Shown: positions 26,047 to 34,037 of the stretch, one piece after another
How positions within the stretch are numbered: position 1 is the stretch's first letter
Layout of the letters: every line of letters starts with the position of its first letter
Origin: Bacteroidota bacterium
GTDB taxonomy: Bacteria > Bacteroidota > Bacteroidia > J057 > JADKCL01
DNA length: 64,000 nucleotides
Assembly: GCA_016718825.1 (NCBI GenBank)
Contig: JADKCL010000067.1
Coordinates: 89,457 to 153,456 of the forward strand
Direction of reading: 5' to 3'
Notes under the pieces: model-generated
Told to the model about the DNA's origin: nothing
The model's input: the letters and a program-made list of their open reading frames with translations, nothing else
Databases searched by the model: none
Translations under genes and position numbers: made by a program

Positions 26047-27639
26047 TTAGTCCACCTGCAAAAAATTCTCGGCCGGGTAGCCATCCTCATACCAGATGTA
26101 GGGAAATTCGGAGATCAGTTGTTGTAGACTGTCGAAGTCGGGCAGGTCGGAACGCAGATAGTAGAAATGTGTACTCTGCGGCTCGCGGCCCCAACAGGCC
26201 ACCATTTTGTAGTTGTTGAAACGCAAATAGCCTTCCAAGGTATTCGTCATCGCCATCCATTGCGAACCATCGTTGATTTTTGGAATCCCGGGAGACCAAT
26301 AGTCATGGATCATAAAAAGCGCGGGACGGTATTCATCCAGGTACCATTCGCCGATGATCCCTTGGCGCGCAACCGTTTTGTCATTGAGGCCCCAGGTGTC
26401 GATGGCTTTCCATTCGCTGAAGAAGGGAAGGTTGCCAGCTTCGGTAATGGCCATCGTATAGCCTTTGGATTTCCATGGGCGCAGTGCTTTTCCGAGTTCG
26501 GCGCGCCCATCTTGGTGGATGCGGGGTTCGCGGGCATAGACAAACCATTGAAAGGCAAGCATCAAAACTGCGAGCGGAATACCTGCAATCAACCATTTTC
26601 CACGAAAGGTGAATCCCGGACGCATCATTTCAACGATGGGCAACCAAGCGACCCACATGATCGGCATGAGGATGTATTGAAAGCGGTTGGAGAAGTTCAT
26701 CGCATTGGACATCAGGATCCAAGCCACCGCAAACAGTACGATGGGCGCATACAACAGCATCGTTTTGCGCCGCGCGTCTTTTTTCCATGCCGCCCAAGCC
26801 ATGATCGGCAACAGGATGCCGCCCATTTTGACCACGCCGACAAACGAAGCCTTGAGACTTGACAGGTAAAGATTGCCTTTGCCCTTGACGTAGAATGGAT
26901 TTGGGAGCGGCCGGCCGAAGTAGACCCAATGCCAGATGAAATAGATCAATCCGGGAATGCAAAACAGGAGGAGAAAGCGTTGGATGAGCTGCTTGCGAAT
27001 GGGGCCCCGCAGATACCAAAGCAGGCTTGCCAGCATTCCGATGACCAATACAACGCCCTCCGGGCGGATCAATCCGGTCAAAATTCCTGCAACCGCAAAA
27101 CCCGTCGTGAGTCCTGGGCGGGATTCGTCCTCCATCAACCGTAGGAAAAACGAATAGGTCACCAAGCCGGCAAAGGCAAACACGCTTGTCCCAAACAACG
27201 CCTCGCAATAGTTCAATCCCGGGCCGGTGGCCACGATCAGGGCGCTGATTCCCGCCGCAAGCGCCGTTCCGTTCCCTCTTCGAATGTGCATGCGATAGAC
27301 GAATGCCACCGTGAGGAAATGTGCCGTCAGACCCAATAATCGGGCTGCCGTCGCCACATTCAATCCGAGTTTTGCAAGCCCGGCCACCATCACCATGAAC
27401 AAAAAGTCCGTCGCGCCGTCTACCGGTGCCTCGCCAATGTTCCAGACGATTCCGTGGCCTTGCGCAAGGTGGTCGGAATACCGCAACAGCATTGCGGCAT
27501 CCTCAAAAGGCGGCAATTCGGATTGAAAATAGAAAAAATAGGCCCAGGCAAACGCGGCGGAGAGCACAACCAACAGCGGCAGCCAAGTCCGCATGAACTG
27601 CCGGTCAGGTGAATTCAAGGATGCTGCAGCTTCGCTCAA
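26047..27639 (-). CDS. Polytopic membrane protein, glycosyltransferase-C-like
   Basis: 530 residues with about ten hydrophobic helices in the first 380 residues and a soluble C-terminal domain of about 150 residues. The first periplasmic loop after helix 1 has the acidic PPFEDAAMLLRYSDHLAQG, and GIVWNIGEAPVDGATDFLF resembles PMT/Alg9-like GT-C enzymes of Bacteroidota that use lipid-linked sugars. The end (FYYLRSDLPDFDSLQQLI) lacks known motifs. Activity is inferred from topology. Confidence 0.65.
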   Translation of the reverse strand: MSEAAASLNSPDRQFMRTWLPLLVVLSAAFAWAYFFYFQSELPPFEDAAMLLRYSDHLAQGHGIVWNIGEAPVDGATDFLFMVMVAGLAKLGLNVATAARLLGLTAHFLTVAFVYRMHIRRGNGTALAAGISALIVATGPGLNYCEALFGTSVFAFAGLVTYSFFLRLMEDESRPGLTTGFAVAGILTGLIRPEGVVLVIGMLASLLWYLRGPIRKQLIQRFLLLFCIPGLIYFIWHWVYFGRPLPNPFYVKGKGNLYLSSLKASFVGVVKMGGILLPIMAWAAWKKDARRKTMLLYAPIVLFAVAWILMSNAMNFSNRFQYILMPIMWVAWLPIVEMMRPGFTFRGKWLIAGIPLAVLMLAFQWFVYAREPRIHQDGRAELGKALRPWKSKGYTMAITEAGNLPFFSEWKAIDTWGLNDKTVARQGIIGEWYLDEYRPALFMIHDYWSPGIPKINDGSQWMAMTNTLEGYLRFNNYKMVACWGREPQSTHFYYLRSDLPDFDSLQQLISEFPYIWYEDGYPAENFLQVD

Positions 27640-27670
27640 GTTTTTTTAGGTGAATGCGAAGGCAAATGCC

Positions 27671-28123
27671 TTATTCCCAGTAGGTATTGTCGTATTTCTC
27701 CGGATCGAAGACGATGTTCATTTCGCCGTAAACCCAAATCATATCGCCGACCTCCACTTCATGACCCGTTTCGGTGACTGGCGGAAATTCGGCAATCGCC
27801 ACGGCCATGTCGATGCTGCTGCGCACGAGCATGCTATGGTCGTTCATGTCGATGACCTTGCCTTGAATGGTGTAGTTGTGCCCGTCTCCAGGTTCCAGAA
27901 AGCGTTCCTCCTCATCGACAACTTCCATGTTGCTGCCAGAAATTTCGATTTCGAGCAGCACTTCCTCCACGGAACCGACCGGGTATTTGGCCAATTCCTC
28001 CGGACTCATGACGTAGCGGGCATTGATTTCCATGCGGCCGATGGAGCCTTTGACCATGCCTTCAAATTCGCTGTCGTCGTCCCAGCGCTCGATGTCCTTG
28101 ACAATAAAGGGGTAGCGTTTCAT
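27671..28123 (-). CDS. Acidic soluble protein of unknown function
   Basis: 150 residues starting MKRYPFIVKDIERWDDD. Very acidic, beta-rich, with MEINARYVMSPEELAKYPVG in the middle and ending FDPEKYDNTYWE. No signal peptide and no recognised family. TATTTTTG, an exact -7 box, lies 42 bases upstream (28165-28172, minus strand). Confidence 0.6.
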   Translation of the reverse strand: MKRYPFIVKDIERWDDDSEFEGMVKGSIGRMEINARYVMSPEELAKYPVGSVEEVLLEIEISGSNMEVVDEEERFLEPGDGHNYTIQGKVIDMNDHSMLVRSSIDMAVAIAEFPPVTETGHEVEVGDMIWVYGEMNIVFDPEKYDNTYWE

Positions 28124-28164
28124 GCTTCCTTGAATTTGGTGATTGGCCCAATTCCGGCATCGGG

Positions 28165-28172
28165 CAAAAATA
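28165..28172 (-). promoter_or_regulatory. -7 promoter box for the acidic protein gene
   Basis: TATTTTTG on the minus strand matches TAnnTTTG; about 41 bases before the ATG at 28123. It is divergent from the promoter at 28253-28282. Confidence 0.4.
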
Positions 28173-28252
28173 GAAAATTGAGGCGGCAATTTGTTTTCTT
28201 TTCTTGGGGCGAATCAGATGCAGGCGAGATTCGGCGGATTTGTTTCAGGGAC

Positions 28253-28282
28253 TTTGGGTCTTGTCGGCATTCATTATCTTTG
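28253..28282 (+). promoter_or_regulatory. Strong Bacteroidota promoter for a small Cys-rich gene
   Basis: TTTG at 28253-28256 and TATCTTTG at 28275-28282, 18 bases apart, form a near-ideal promoter. The -7 box ends 4 bases before the ATG at 28287, so the message is likely leaderless. Confidence 0.6.
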
Positions 28283-28286
28283 ACGG

Positions 28287-28439
28287 ATGTCGTTGCTGGA
28301 TCCAGACCGCCTCGCCGCCCTGTATGGCAAGAAGCCCGCTGTCAATCAGCCGGTTCAAGGCGACATTTGTGGCAAACGGAAAAAATGCTGCAAAAAATTC
28401 AAAGCTGAACTGCGTTGCGAAGATTGCCCGTTGCGGTGA
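28287..28439 (+). CDS. Small Cys-rich protein (50 residues)
   Basis: Begins MSLLDPDRLAALYGKKPA and ends with a cluster of five cysteines in a basic context: DICGKRKKCCKKFK then RCEDCPLR. The spacing C-x5-CC-x8-C-x2-C suggests a zinc-binding or redox micro-domain. Similar small Lys/Cys-tailed proteins occur in Bacteroidota genomes, but no function is known to me. The consensus promoter immediately in front supports a real gene. Confidence 0.6.
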   Translation: MSLLDPDRLAALYGKKPAVNQPVQGDICGKRKKCCKKFKAELRCEDCPLR

Positions 28440-28486
28440 TTTTCTAGGCTGCGGGACGAATCCAAAGCTGATTCGACCCGGAAAAC

Positions 28487-29389
28487 TCAAAACGTGCCTT
28501 CCCGGTAACCTTTGTGTACGGCGCTGATCACAAGGTAGTTGATCAAGGGCTTTTGCACGGCAAATGGCGTCCACCGAAGGAACCACCAAGCGATTTTCTG
28601 GAAGAAAGGTTTGGTCAGAAACCGGAAAATGAGGTCGCCGACTTTTCGGCTGTTGCAGCGATGCACCCAATAGATATGGTTGAGTTCGGGCCATTTTTGG
28701 GTGATGTAGCGCAGGCCGGTTGCACCGTATTCCTGCAACTGCGGGAGGGCTTCCTCCAGCGTTTTGGGTTGTGTCGTGGTGACCACGGCTTCCGCATTGA
28801 AATAAAATCTCGGCGTGAATTGCCGGTGAATCCGGTAACCGAGCTCCATGTCCTCGCCACCATAGCGGCTGATGGCTTCGTCAAAACCCTGGCATTCCTT
28901 GAAATAGATGGAAGGCAACGCCGTATTCGGAGTGATGAAATAATTGAAAGGTACCGTCGCACCGTCGTCGTATTTCGCCACCCCGCGTTCGCTCGAATAG
29001 CGAACCCATAGATTGTTGGCGCGGTTGCGGTAGGTCACTGTGCCAATGGAAATCGAATTTCCCCGTTCCAAGATCCGCAAATGCTGATCCAACAAATCTG
29101 GCGCAGCCTCCATGTCGGAGTCCATAAATACGGTATAGGTTCCCCGGATATGGCTCAGCGTCAGGTTGCGCGTCGCTGATCGGCCCCGGTTTTCCAGATT
29201 CGGATGCGAAAAATACTGCAAGGGAAAGTGGAAATTCGCCAGCGAAAGCCATTCCAAGGTGCCGTCGGTGGAGCCGTCGACCGCCACGAGGACCTCAAAA
29301 TCATTCCTCCCGATCCGATCCAATGCCGCGAGACAGTTTTTCAGCTCAGGCAGATTGTTGTAGGTGGGAATGACCAAACTGAACAGCAT
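28487..29389 (-). CDS. GT2-family glycosyltransferase
   Basis: 300 residues from MLFSLVIPTYNNLPELKN; an upstream start would add 38 residues overlapping the nuoG side and is rejected. GT-A motifs: VAVDGSTDGTLEW, VFMDSDMEAAPD (DxD), the GGEDMELGYRIH motif shared with galactosyltransferase-like GT2 enzymes. The C-terminal region has two short hydrophobic stretches. Likely involved in surface glycan assembly. Confidence 0.88.
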   Translation of the reverse strand: MLFSLVIPTYNNLPELKNCLAALDRIGRNDFEVLVAVDGSTDGTLEWLSLANFHFPLQYFSHPNLENRGRSATRNLTLSHIRGTYTVFMDSDMEAAPDLLDQHLRILERGNSISIGTVTYRNRANNLWVRYSSERGVAKYDDGATVPFNYFITPNTALPSIYFKECQGFDEAISRYGGEDMELGYRIHRQFTPRFYFNAEAVVTTTQPKTLEEALPQLQEYGATGLRYITQKWPELNHIYWVHRCNSRKVGDLIFRFLTKPFFQKIAWWFLRWTPFAVQKPLINYLVISAVHKGYREGTF

Positions 29390-29507
29390 CGCGCAAAAAT
29401 ACATTTCGAGGGCATTGGAACGAATTTTTTTTCCAACGGGCGGATGGAAGCGGTTGTCATGGTCGAATTGCTTTGTCGGTTTTGGCCGTCTGATTCGCGG
29501 CATTTTG

Positions 29508-29537
29508 TTTGTTCCTATCGAAAAACCCCTAAATTTG
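29508..29537 (+). promoter_or_regulatory. Promoter of nuoG
   Basis: TTTG (29508-29511), 18 bases, then TAAATTTG (29530-29537). Transcription would start near 29544, leaving a leader of about 30 bases before the ATG at 29574. This excludes upstream in-frame ATGs such as 29364. Confidence 0.6.
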
Positions 29538-29573
29538 GCTCCTCAATTGTTTGTGTTCAAATCCGGTATTCGC

Positions 29574-31295
29574 ATGCCACAGATTACGATCGACGGGAAG
29601 GCATTTTCTTACGAAGGGCAGCCGATGTTGCTCCAGTTTGCCCTCGACCATGGTGTCGAGATTCCCTATTTCTGTTACCATCCAGCCATGAGCATCCCCA
29701 CCAATTGCCGCATGTGCTTGGTGGATGTCGGTTTCCCCGCCACTGACCGTGCCACGGGGGCACTGAAATACGATGAAAGCGGTCAATTGATCGTGAATTG
29801 GGGCCGCAAACCCGCGACTGCCTGCAATACGCCGCTTTCGCCCAACATGGTGGTGAAAACAAGCGCAAGCAGCGCGACGGTCAAGGAATATCAGGAGGGC
29901 GTGTTGGAATACATGCTCATCAACCACCCCCTCGATTGCCCGATTTGCGACCAAGCCGGCGAATGTCCGCTCCAAATATGGACCTATAAATATGGTCCTG
30001 AAGGTTCGCGCTACGAATCTTCCAAGGTGCACAAACCCAAGCGCGTCGAACTCGGCCCCAACGTGGTCCTCGATGCCGAGCGTTGCATCAACTGCACACG
30101 CTGCGTGCGCTTCACCGAGGAAATCAGCAAGACCGCCCAGCTTTCCATCATCGGCAGAGGCGAGAAAAACTACCCGAGCACGGGTCCCGGCGAGATTTTC
30201 GACGATCCGTACTCCATGAACACGATCGATATCTGCCCTGTGGGTGCGCTCACGAGCAAGGATTTCAGGTTCAAGGCAAGGGTTTGGGAAATGGCCTACA
30301 CGCCTGGTGTTTGCACCGGCTGCGCCAAAGGCTGCAACATCGACGTCTGGGTCCGTGACAACAAAGTCATGCGCCTCACCCCACGCGACAACGCCGAGGT
30401 TAATCAATATTGGATGTGCGACGCAGGTCGCCTCGACATCCAAAAATTCAACGAAAACCGCCTCTCCGGTGCGCGCACCAAGGGCGACGTGCCGGTCGAC
30501 ATCGACAAGGCCGTTGAAAAAGCTGCCGAATTGATCAAGAAATTCGAAGGAACCGTCCATTTCATCGGTTCCTCGCGGGCTTCGCTGGAAAGCAACTACG
30601 CTTTGAAGACGCTTGCCAAAAAGGTCAGCCCCAACCACAAGGTGTTTTACCTGACGCACGAGGAAAAAGGATGGGGCGACAGCCTCCTGCGCCGCGACGA
30701 CCGCAGCCCCAATGCCAAAGGATGTGAACTGCTCGGCATGGAGCCGCTCCGTCTGAGCGATTTGCTCAAGCGCTTCCATGAAGGTGAATACAAATTCATC
30801 TACATGCTCGAAGACACCGAGGCCCTGAAGGCGATCGCACCTGCCAAGTTGGATGCAATGACGATCATCGCGCATGCCACGCACCACGTGCCCGGTATGG
30901 AAAAGCTCGATGTCGTATTGCCTGCCGCAATGGAAATTGAAGCCGAAAGCACCTACATCAACGAAGACGGCAAGGCCCAATACACCAAAATGGCCAAGCA
31001 GATCACGCAAATGACACCCGAAATGTGGATGCGCCTCCCCAAGAGCCGCCTCGACAAGGCTGCCGTTGCCGTGGACCGCTGGCGCACCGTCGAAAACATC
31101 AACGACGTGCTCCCGAGCTGGAAACTGCTTTCCAACCTGAGCCGCCCATTGGCCAAGGATCTGCAGCTGAAAGACCACAAAGACGTGGTCGCCAAGCTCA
31201 AAGGCGAATTGCCAGCCTTGAAAGATTTTGAGGTGAGCTACAAGATTCCGAAGGAAGCCTTCAAGGTCACACAGTTTGATTTTGCGATCAAATAA
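29574..31295 (+). CDS. nuoG: NADH-quinone oxidoreductase subunit G (orphan)
   Basis: 573 residues from MPQITIDGK. N-terminal 2Fe-2S ferredoxin domain with Cys 34, 45, 48 and a fourth in ATACNTP; the His/Cys 4Fe-4S motif CPICDQAGECPL; the 4Fe-4S CINCTRCVRF; then the molybdopterin-type domain opening with CTGCAKGCNIDVW. The subunit carries the electron relay of complex I. The C-terminal oxidoreductase domain is short compared with E. coli NuoG (about 900 residues). No other nuo gene is adjacent; the gene stands alone between a promoter and a terminator. Confidence 0.9.
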   Translation: MPQITIDGKAFSYEGQPMLLQFALDHGVEIPYFCYHPAMSIPTNCRMCLVDVGFPATDRATGALKYDESGQLIVNWGRKPATACNTPLSPNMVVKTSASSATVKEYQEGVLEYMLINHPLDCPICDQAGECPLQIWTYKYGPEGSRYESSKVHKPKRVELGPNVVLDAERCINCTRCVRFTEEISKTAQLSIIGRGEKNYPSTGPGEIFDDPYSMNTIDICPVGALTSKDFRFKARVWEMAYTPGVCTGCAKGCNIDVWVRDNKVMRLTPRDNAEVNQYWMCDAGRLDIQKFNENRLSGARTKGDVPVDIDKAVEKAAELIKKFEGTVHFIGSSRASLESNYALKTLAKKVSPNHKVFYLTHEEKGWGDSLLRRDDRSPNAKGCELLGMEPLRLSDLLKRFHEGEYKFIYMLEDTEALKAIAPAKLDAMTIIAHATHHVPGMEKLDVVLPAAMEIEAESTYINEDGKAQYTKMAKQITQMTPEMWMRLPKSRLDKAAVAVDRWRTVENINDVLPSWKLLSNLSRPLAKDLQLKDHKDVVAKLKGELPALKDFEVSYKIPKEAFKVTQFDFAIK

Positions 31296-31307
31296 GAAAT
31301 AGAAAAA

Positions 31308-31328
31308 GCGCCTCCGGGCGCTTTTTTT
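31308..31328 (+). terminator. Terminator after nuoG
   Basis: GCGCC / GGCGC stem (31308-31312 and 31317-31321), extended by A/T pairs, with a TCCG loop and seven T residues. Confirms nuoG is a single-gene transcript. Confidence 0.85.
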
Positions 31329-31526
31329 GTTGGGGGTCAGTGAAGGGCTGGGGAGTGAATTTGAGTTGTTGTAGGGATCTCGAGGATCCCAACCAAACCT
31401 GTCCCTGGCTTTACCCCTAACCGGCAACAATTTGATTTTGTACACATTACAAACAACTATGCTCACTGAACGACTTTCACGTGGGTCATTATCAATATGT
31501 TCATAGGATTTCGATCCCACCCAATC

Positions 31527-31700
31527 CTACTTACACCCACATCCCCGCCTCGAAAAATCCAGAATCGTCATCGGTGGTTTGGTCACATGCTTCGCCGCGC
31601 GGTGCGCGACGCGTTTGTGCACACGGTAGGGCGAACTGCAGGCACCAACGCCGGCGGCAATCAATAAAAACACGGATAGGATGAAAACAAACCTTCTCAT
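31527..31700 (-). CDS. Small lipoprotein (57 residues)
   Basis: MRRFVFILSVFLLIAAG then the lipobox VGAC, followed by a basic His/Arg-rich stretch (RVHKRVAHRAAKH) and a C-terminal RRGCGCK with two further cysteines. A GGAGG precedes the ATG by about 8 bases, one of few clear Shine-Dalgarno sites here. Function unknown. Confidence 0.6.
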   Translation of the reverse strand: MRRFVFILSVFLLIAAGVGACSSPYRVHKRVAHRAAKHVTKPPMTILDFSRRGCGCK

Positions 31701-31918
31701 GGATGACCTCCTCCCAAAGATGAAGACAAATCCGTAACGAAGGACCTCGCGCTGCAAACATATTCAGCGGGCGGATGTTTAGAAGCTGGAAGCGAATGTA
31801 AATCCGCTGTCGCGTGAATTGGATTCTTTGTTTTCTAATCCGCGGCGGGGGTCGTATTTTGCGTCTGGTTTCGATGGCCTATCCATCATGGTTTTTACTA
31901 CAAGAAAAGAATTGACTT

Positions 31919-32515
31919 ATGGCTTTTACACTTCCTGCATTGCCTTACGCGTATGACGCGCTTGAGCCGCACATCGACGCCCGCACGATGGAGATTCACC
32001 ACTCCAAGCACCACGCGGCCTATACCAACAACCTCAATGCCGCCATCGAAGGCACCGACCTCGCTGGCAAAACCATTGAGGAAATTTTGGCGACTGCCTT
32101 GAGCGGCGCACCTGCCATCCGCAACAATGGTGGCGGATTCTGGAACCACAACCTCTTTTGGGAAGTCCTGAGCCCAACGGGCGGCGGCGAACCAACCGGC
32201 GCACTCGCAGCAGCGATTGCACGTGACTTCGGTTCATTCGCAGATTTCAAGACCAAATTCAATGCTGCTGCAGCAACACGTTTCGGCTCCGGCTGGGCTT
32301 GGTTGATCAAAGGCAAGGATGGTGCTTTGACCGTGACGAGCACCCCCAATCAGGACAATGCCCTGATGGAGCCCGGCACCGGTACGCCGATCCTCGGCTT
32401 GGATGTCTGGGAGCATGCCTATTACCTCCACTACCAAAACCGCCGTCCAGACTACATCAACGCATTCTGGAACGTCGTGAACTGGGAAAAAGTCGCTGCC
32501 TGGTACGGCAAGTAA
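31919..32515 (+). CDS. sodB/sodA: Iron/manganese superoxide dismutase
   Basis: 198 residues. Metal ligands are all visible: His27 in EIHHSKHH, a His in GGFWNHNLFWEVL near 79, and Asp and His in LDVWEHAYYLHYQNRRPDY near 162-166. It converts superoxide to peroxide and oxygen. No signal peptide, so cytosolic. Fe or Mn preference cannot be read from this sequence alone. Confidence 0.95.
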   Translation: MAFTLPALPYAYDALEPHIDARTMEIHHSKHHAAYTNNLNAAIEGTDLAGKTIEEILATALSGAPAIRNNGGGFWNHNLFWEVLSPTGGGEPTGALAAAIARDFGSFADFKTKFNAAAATRFGSGWAWLIKGKDGALTVTSTPNQDNALMEPGTGTPILGLDVWEHAYYLHYQNRRPDYINAFWNVVNWEKVAAWYGK

Positions 32516-32540
32516 TCGATTCTCAAGAAAACATCAATGA

Positions 32541-32573
32541 AAATGGGGCTGCGGAATAACCACAGCCCCATTT
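32541..32573. terminator. Convergent terminator between sod and thioredoxin genes
   Basis: AAATGGGGCTG (32541-32551) pairs perfectly with CAGCCCCATTT (32563-32573). T/A flanks allow it to serve both converging genes. Confidence 0.8.
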
Positions 32574-32594
32574 CTATTTTGGTAGCGGATAAAC

Positions 32595-33035
32595 TTAGTT
32601 GGCCTTCACGGCCTTTTGGCCGAGGGCGATGAACTCAGAGGCTGGCTTGCCACCCATCACACGGGATTTCACTTCGCCGTTGCCATCGAGGAACAGCAGC
32701 GTTGGATAAGCCATGACGCTGTAGCGGCGGCCCAAATCGGGTCCTTCGCCTTTTTCCATGTCCACTTTAATGTTCACAAAGTGGGCATTGTAATACTCGC
32801 CGACGGATTGATCTGTGAATACGTTGGCCGCCATGAAGCGACATGGTGCACACCATGATGTGTAGGCATCCATGAAGATGAGCTTGTTTTCACGCTTGGC
32901 CTTGGCTTGTGCCTCGGCAAATGTGCCGTGAAAAAACTGGATGCCCTGTGCATCGGCCTGCGCCTTGACGCCAGACGCGCCGGCGATCATAAACAGGGCC
33001 ATCAGAATCAATGCAAATTTTGTAACGTTTTTCAT
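32595..33035 (-). CDS. Periplasmic thioredoxin-like protein
   Basis: 146 residues from MKNVTKFALI with a signal peptide to VKAQ. The active site WCAPC is at residues 61-65 and the cis-proline loop is MAYPTLLFLDGNGEV. The layout fits thioredoxin_7-type proteins that reduce or isomerise disulfides outside the cytoplasm. TAGATTTG at 33068-33075 (minus strand) is a good -7 box 32 bases upstream. Confidence 0.88.
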   Translation of the reverse strand: MKNVTKFALILMALFMIAGASGVKAQADAQGIQFFHGTFAEAQAKAKRENKLIFMDAYTSWCAPCRFMAANVFTDQSVGEYYNAHFVNIKVDMEKGEGPDLGRRYSVMAYPTLLFLDGNGEVKSRVMGGKPASEFIALGQKAVKAN

Positions 33036-33067
33036 ATTCAATACCGAGTAGTGCTCAATCCTAAGTA

Positions 33068-33075
33068 CAAATCTA
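33068..33075 (-). promoter_or_regulatory. -7 promoter box of the thioredoxin-like gene
   Basis: TAGATTTG on the minus strand matches TAnnTTTG, 32 bases before the ATG at 33035. Confidence 0.4.
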
Positions 33076-33156
33076 TATTACCAAATGCAAAATAGGTAAC
33101 AGCTTTTCCACGAATTAGCGGAATCGCCTACAATTCATACGAAAGACAAAGAGCGA

Positions 33157-33191
33157 TGTTGTAGGAGGTAAACTTTCAGCCTCCTGCAACA
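33157..33191. repeat. Intergenic hairpin
   Basis: TGTTGTAGGAGG (33157-33168) pairs with CCTCCTGCAACA (33180-33191), one G-T pair, 11-base loop. The 33036-33350 gap otherwise shows only promoter elements. There is no T-run, so it is not a classic terminator; it may be a regulator site or repeat. Confidence 0.4.
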
Positions 33192-33290
33192 CATCAATCA
33201 AATTGTATGCCAAATGCCATGGATTCCTGCAAACGGCGTTCAAGACCATTACAAATGTCCTATTCGTTTTAATCTCAATCCGCCATTCGC

Positions 33291-33298
33291 TAAATTTG
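33291..33298 (+). promoter_or_regulatory. -7 promoter box of the DUF4956-CotH-VTC operon
   Basis: TAAATTTG is an exact match, with TTTT 20 bases upstream as a weak -33 element. The leader would be about 45 bases to the ATG at 33351. Confidence 0.45.
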
Positions 33299-33350
33299 GC
33301 GTTGGAAATCGTTTACATTTCGTTCAACAAAGCCGGGGTGGCATCTTTTC

Positions 33351-34037
33351 ATGGAAAAATTTGAACAGTTCATCGCGGAGCAGTCGCAATTCCTCTCCGA
33401 ATTCAACTACTTTCAGTTCGTTCTCAACTTCTTGGTGACTGCAGCCCTGGCCTTTCTCTTGGGTATGTTCTACACGAAATTCGGGAACGCAGTCAGCAAC
33501 CGCCGGCGATTTTCAAGGAATTTCCTTCCGCTCGCGCTCACGACCATGCTCATCATTTTTGTTGTCAAGACCTCCATTGCGCTGTCGTTGGGTTTGGTGG
33601 GCGCCTTGAGCATCGTGCGTTTTCGCGCAGCCATCAAGGATCCGGAGGAACTGACCTACCTGTTTTTGACCATCGGCCTTGGCGTTGCAGCAGGTGCTGG
33701 CGAAATCTGGATCGCCATTTTTGCATTTCTGATCATTTTCGTGCTCCTGCTCACGCAGGCGATGCTGCGCAAGCGCGCGAGCTTTACCTCCGCCGACAAC
33801 ATGCACCTCAACCTGAGCACGAGCCACAAAGACCTCGCCGCGATTACCAAGATTCTCTCGGAAGTGTTTTCATTCGTCGAATTGAAACGCATCGACGACG
33901 ACGGGAAGCAACTCGACTTGAGCTATGTCGTGGAGGCCAATTCGATTCAGCAAATCGACCAAGCCCGCCAAAAACTCTCGGCATTGGCCCCTGATATTGC
34001 CATTTCATTGGTCGAGCAACGCAACATTGCTGTATGA
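33351..34037 (+). CDS. DUF4956 inner-membrane protein
   Basis: 228 residues with an N-terminal helix at 23-40, further helices at about 65-85 and 105-140, and a soluble C-terminal domain. The hallmark is ALSLGLVGALSIVRFRAAIKDPEELTYLFL, conserved in DUF4956. These proteins are regularly encoded with VTC-type polyphosphate polymerases and CotH-like kinases, as here. The stop overlaps the next ATG (ATGA). Its role is unknown; a regulator or membrane anchor of the polymerase is a reasonable guess. Confidence 0.9.
   Translation: MEKFEQFIAEQSQFLSEFNYFQFVLNFLVTAALAFLLGMFYTKFGNAVSNRRRFSRNFLPLALTTMLIIFVVKTSIALSLGLVGALSIVRFRAAIKDPEELTYLFLTIGLGVAAGAGEIWIAIFAFLIIFVLLLTQAMLRKRASFTSADNMHLNLSTSHKDLAAITKILSEVFSFVELKRIDDDGKQLDLSYVVEANSIQQIDQARQKLSALAPDIAISLVEQRNIAV

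Noticed and set aside
29364..29573. Upstream in-frame start for nuoG
   Set aside because: The added 70 residues lie upstream of or inside the promoter and overlap the divergent GT2 gene start; ferredoxin domain begins at 29574.
31827..31861. TTTG and TATTTTG boxes upstream of the superoxide dismutase gene
   Set aside because: Spacing of 24 bases and an imperfect -7 box; not convincing as a promoter.
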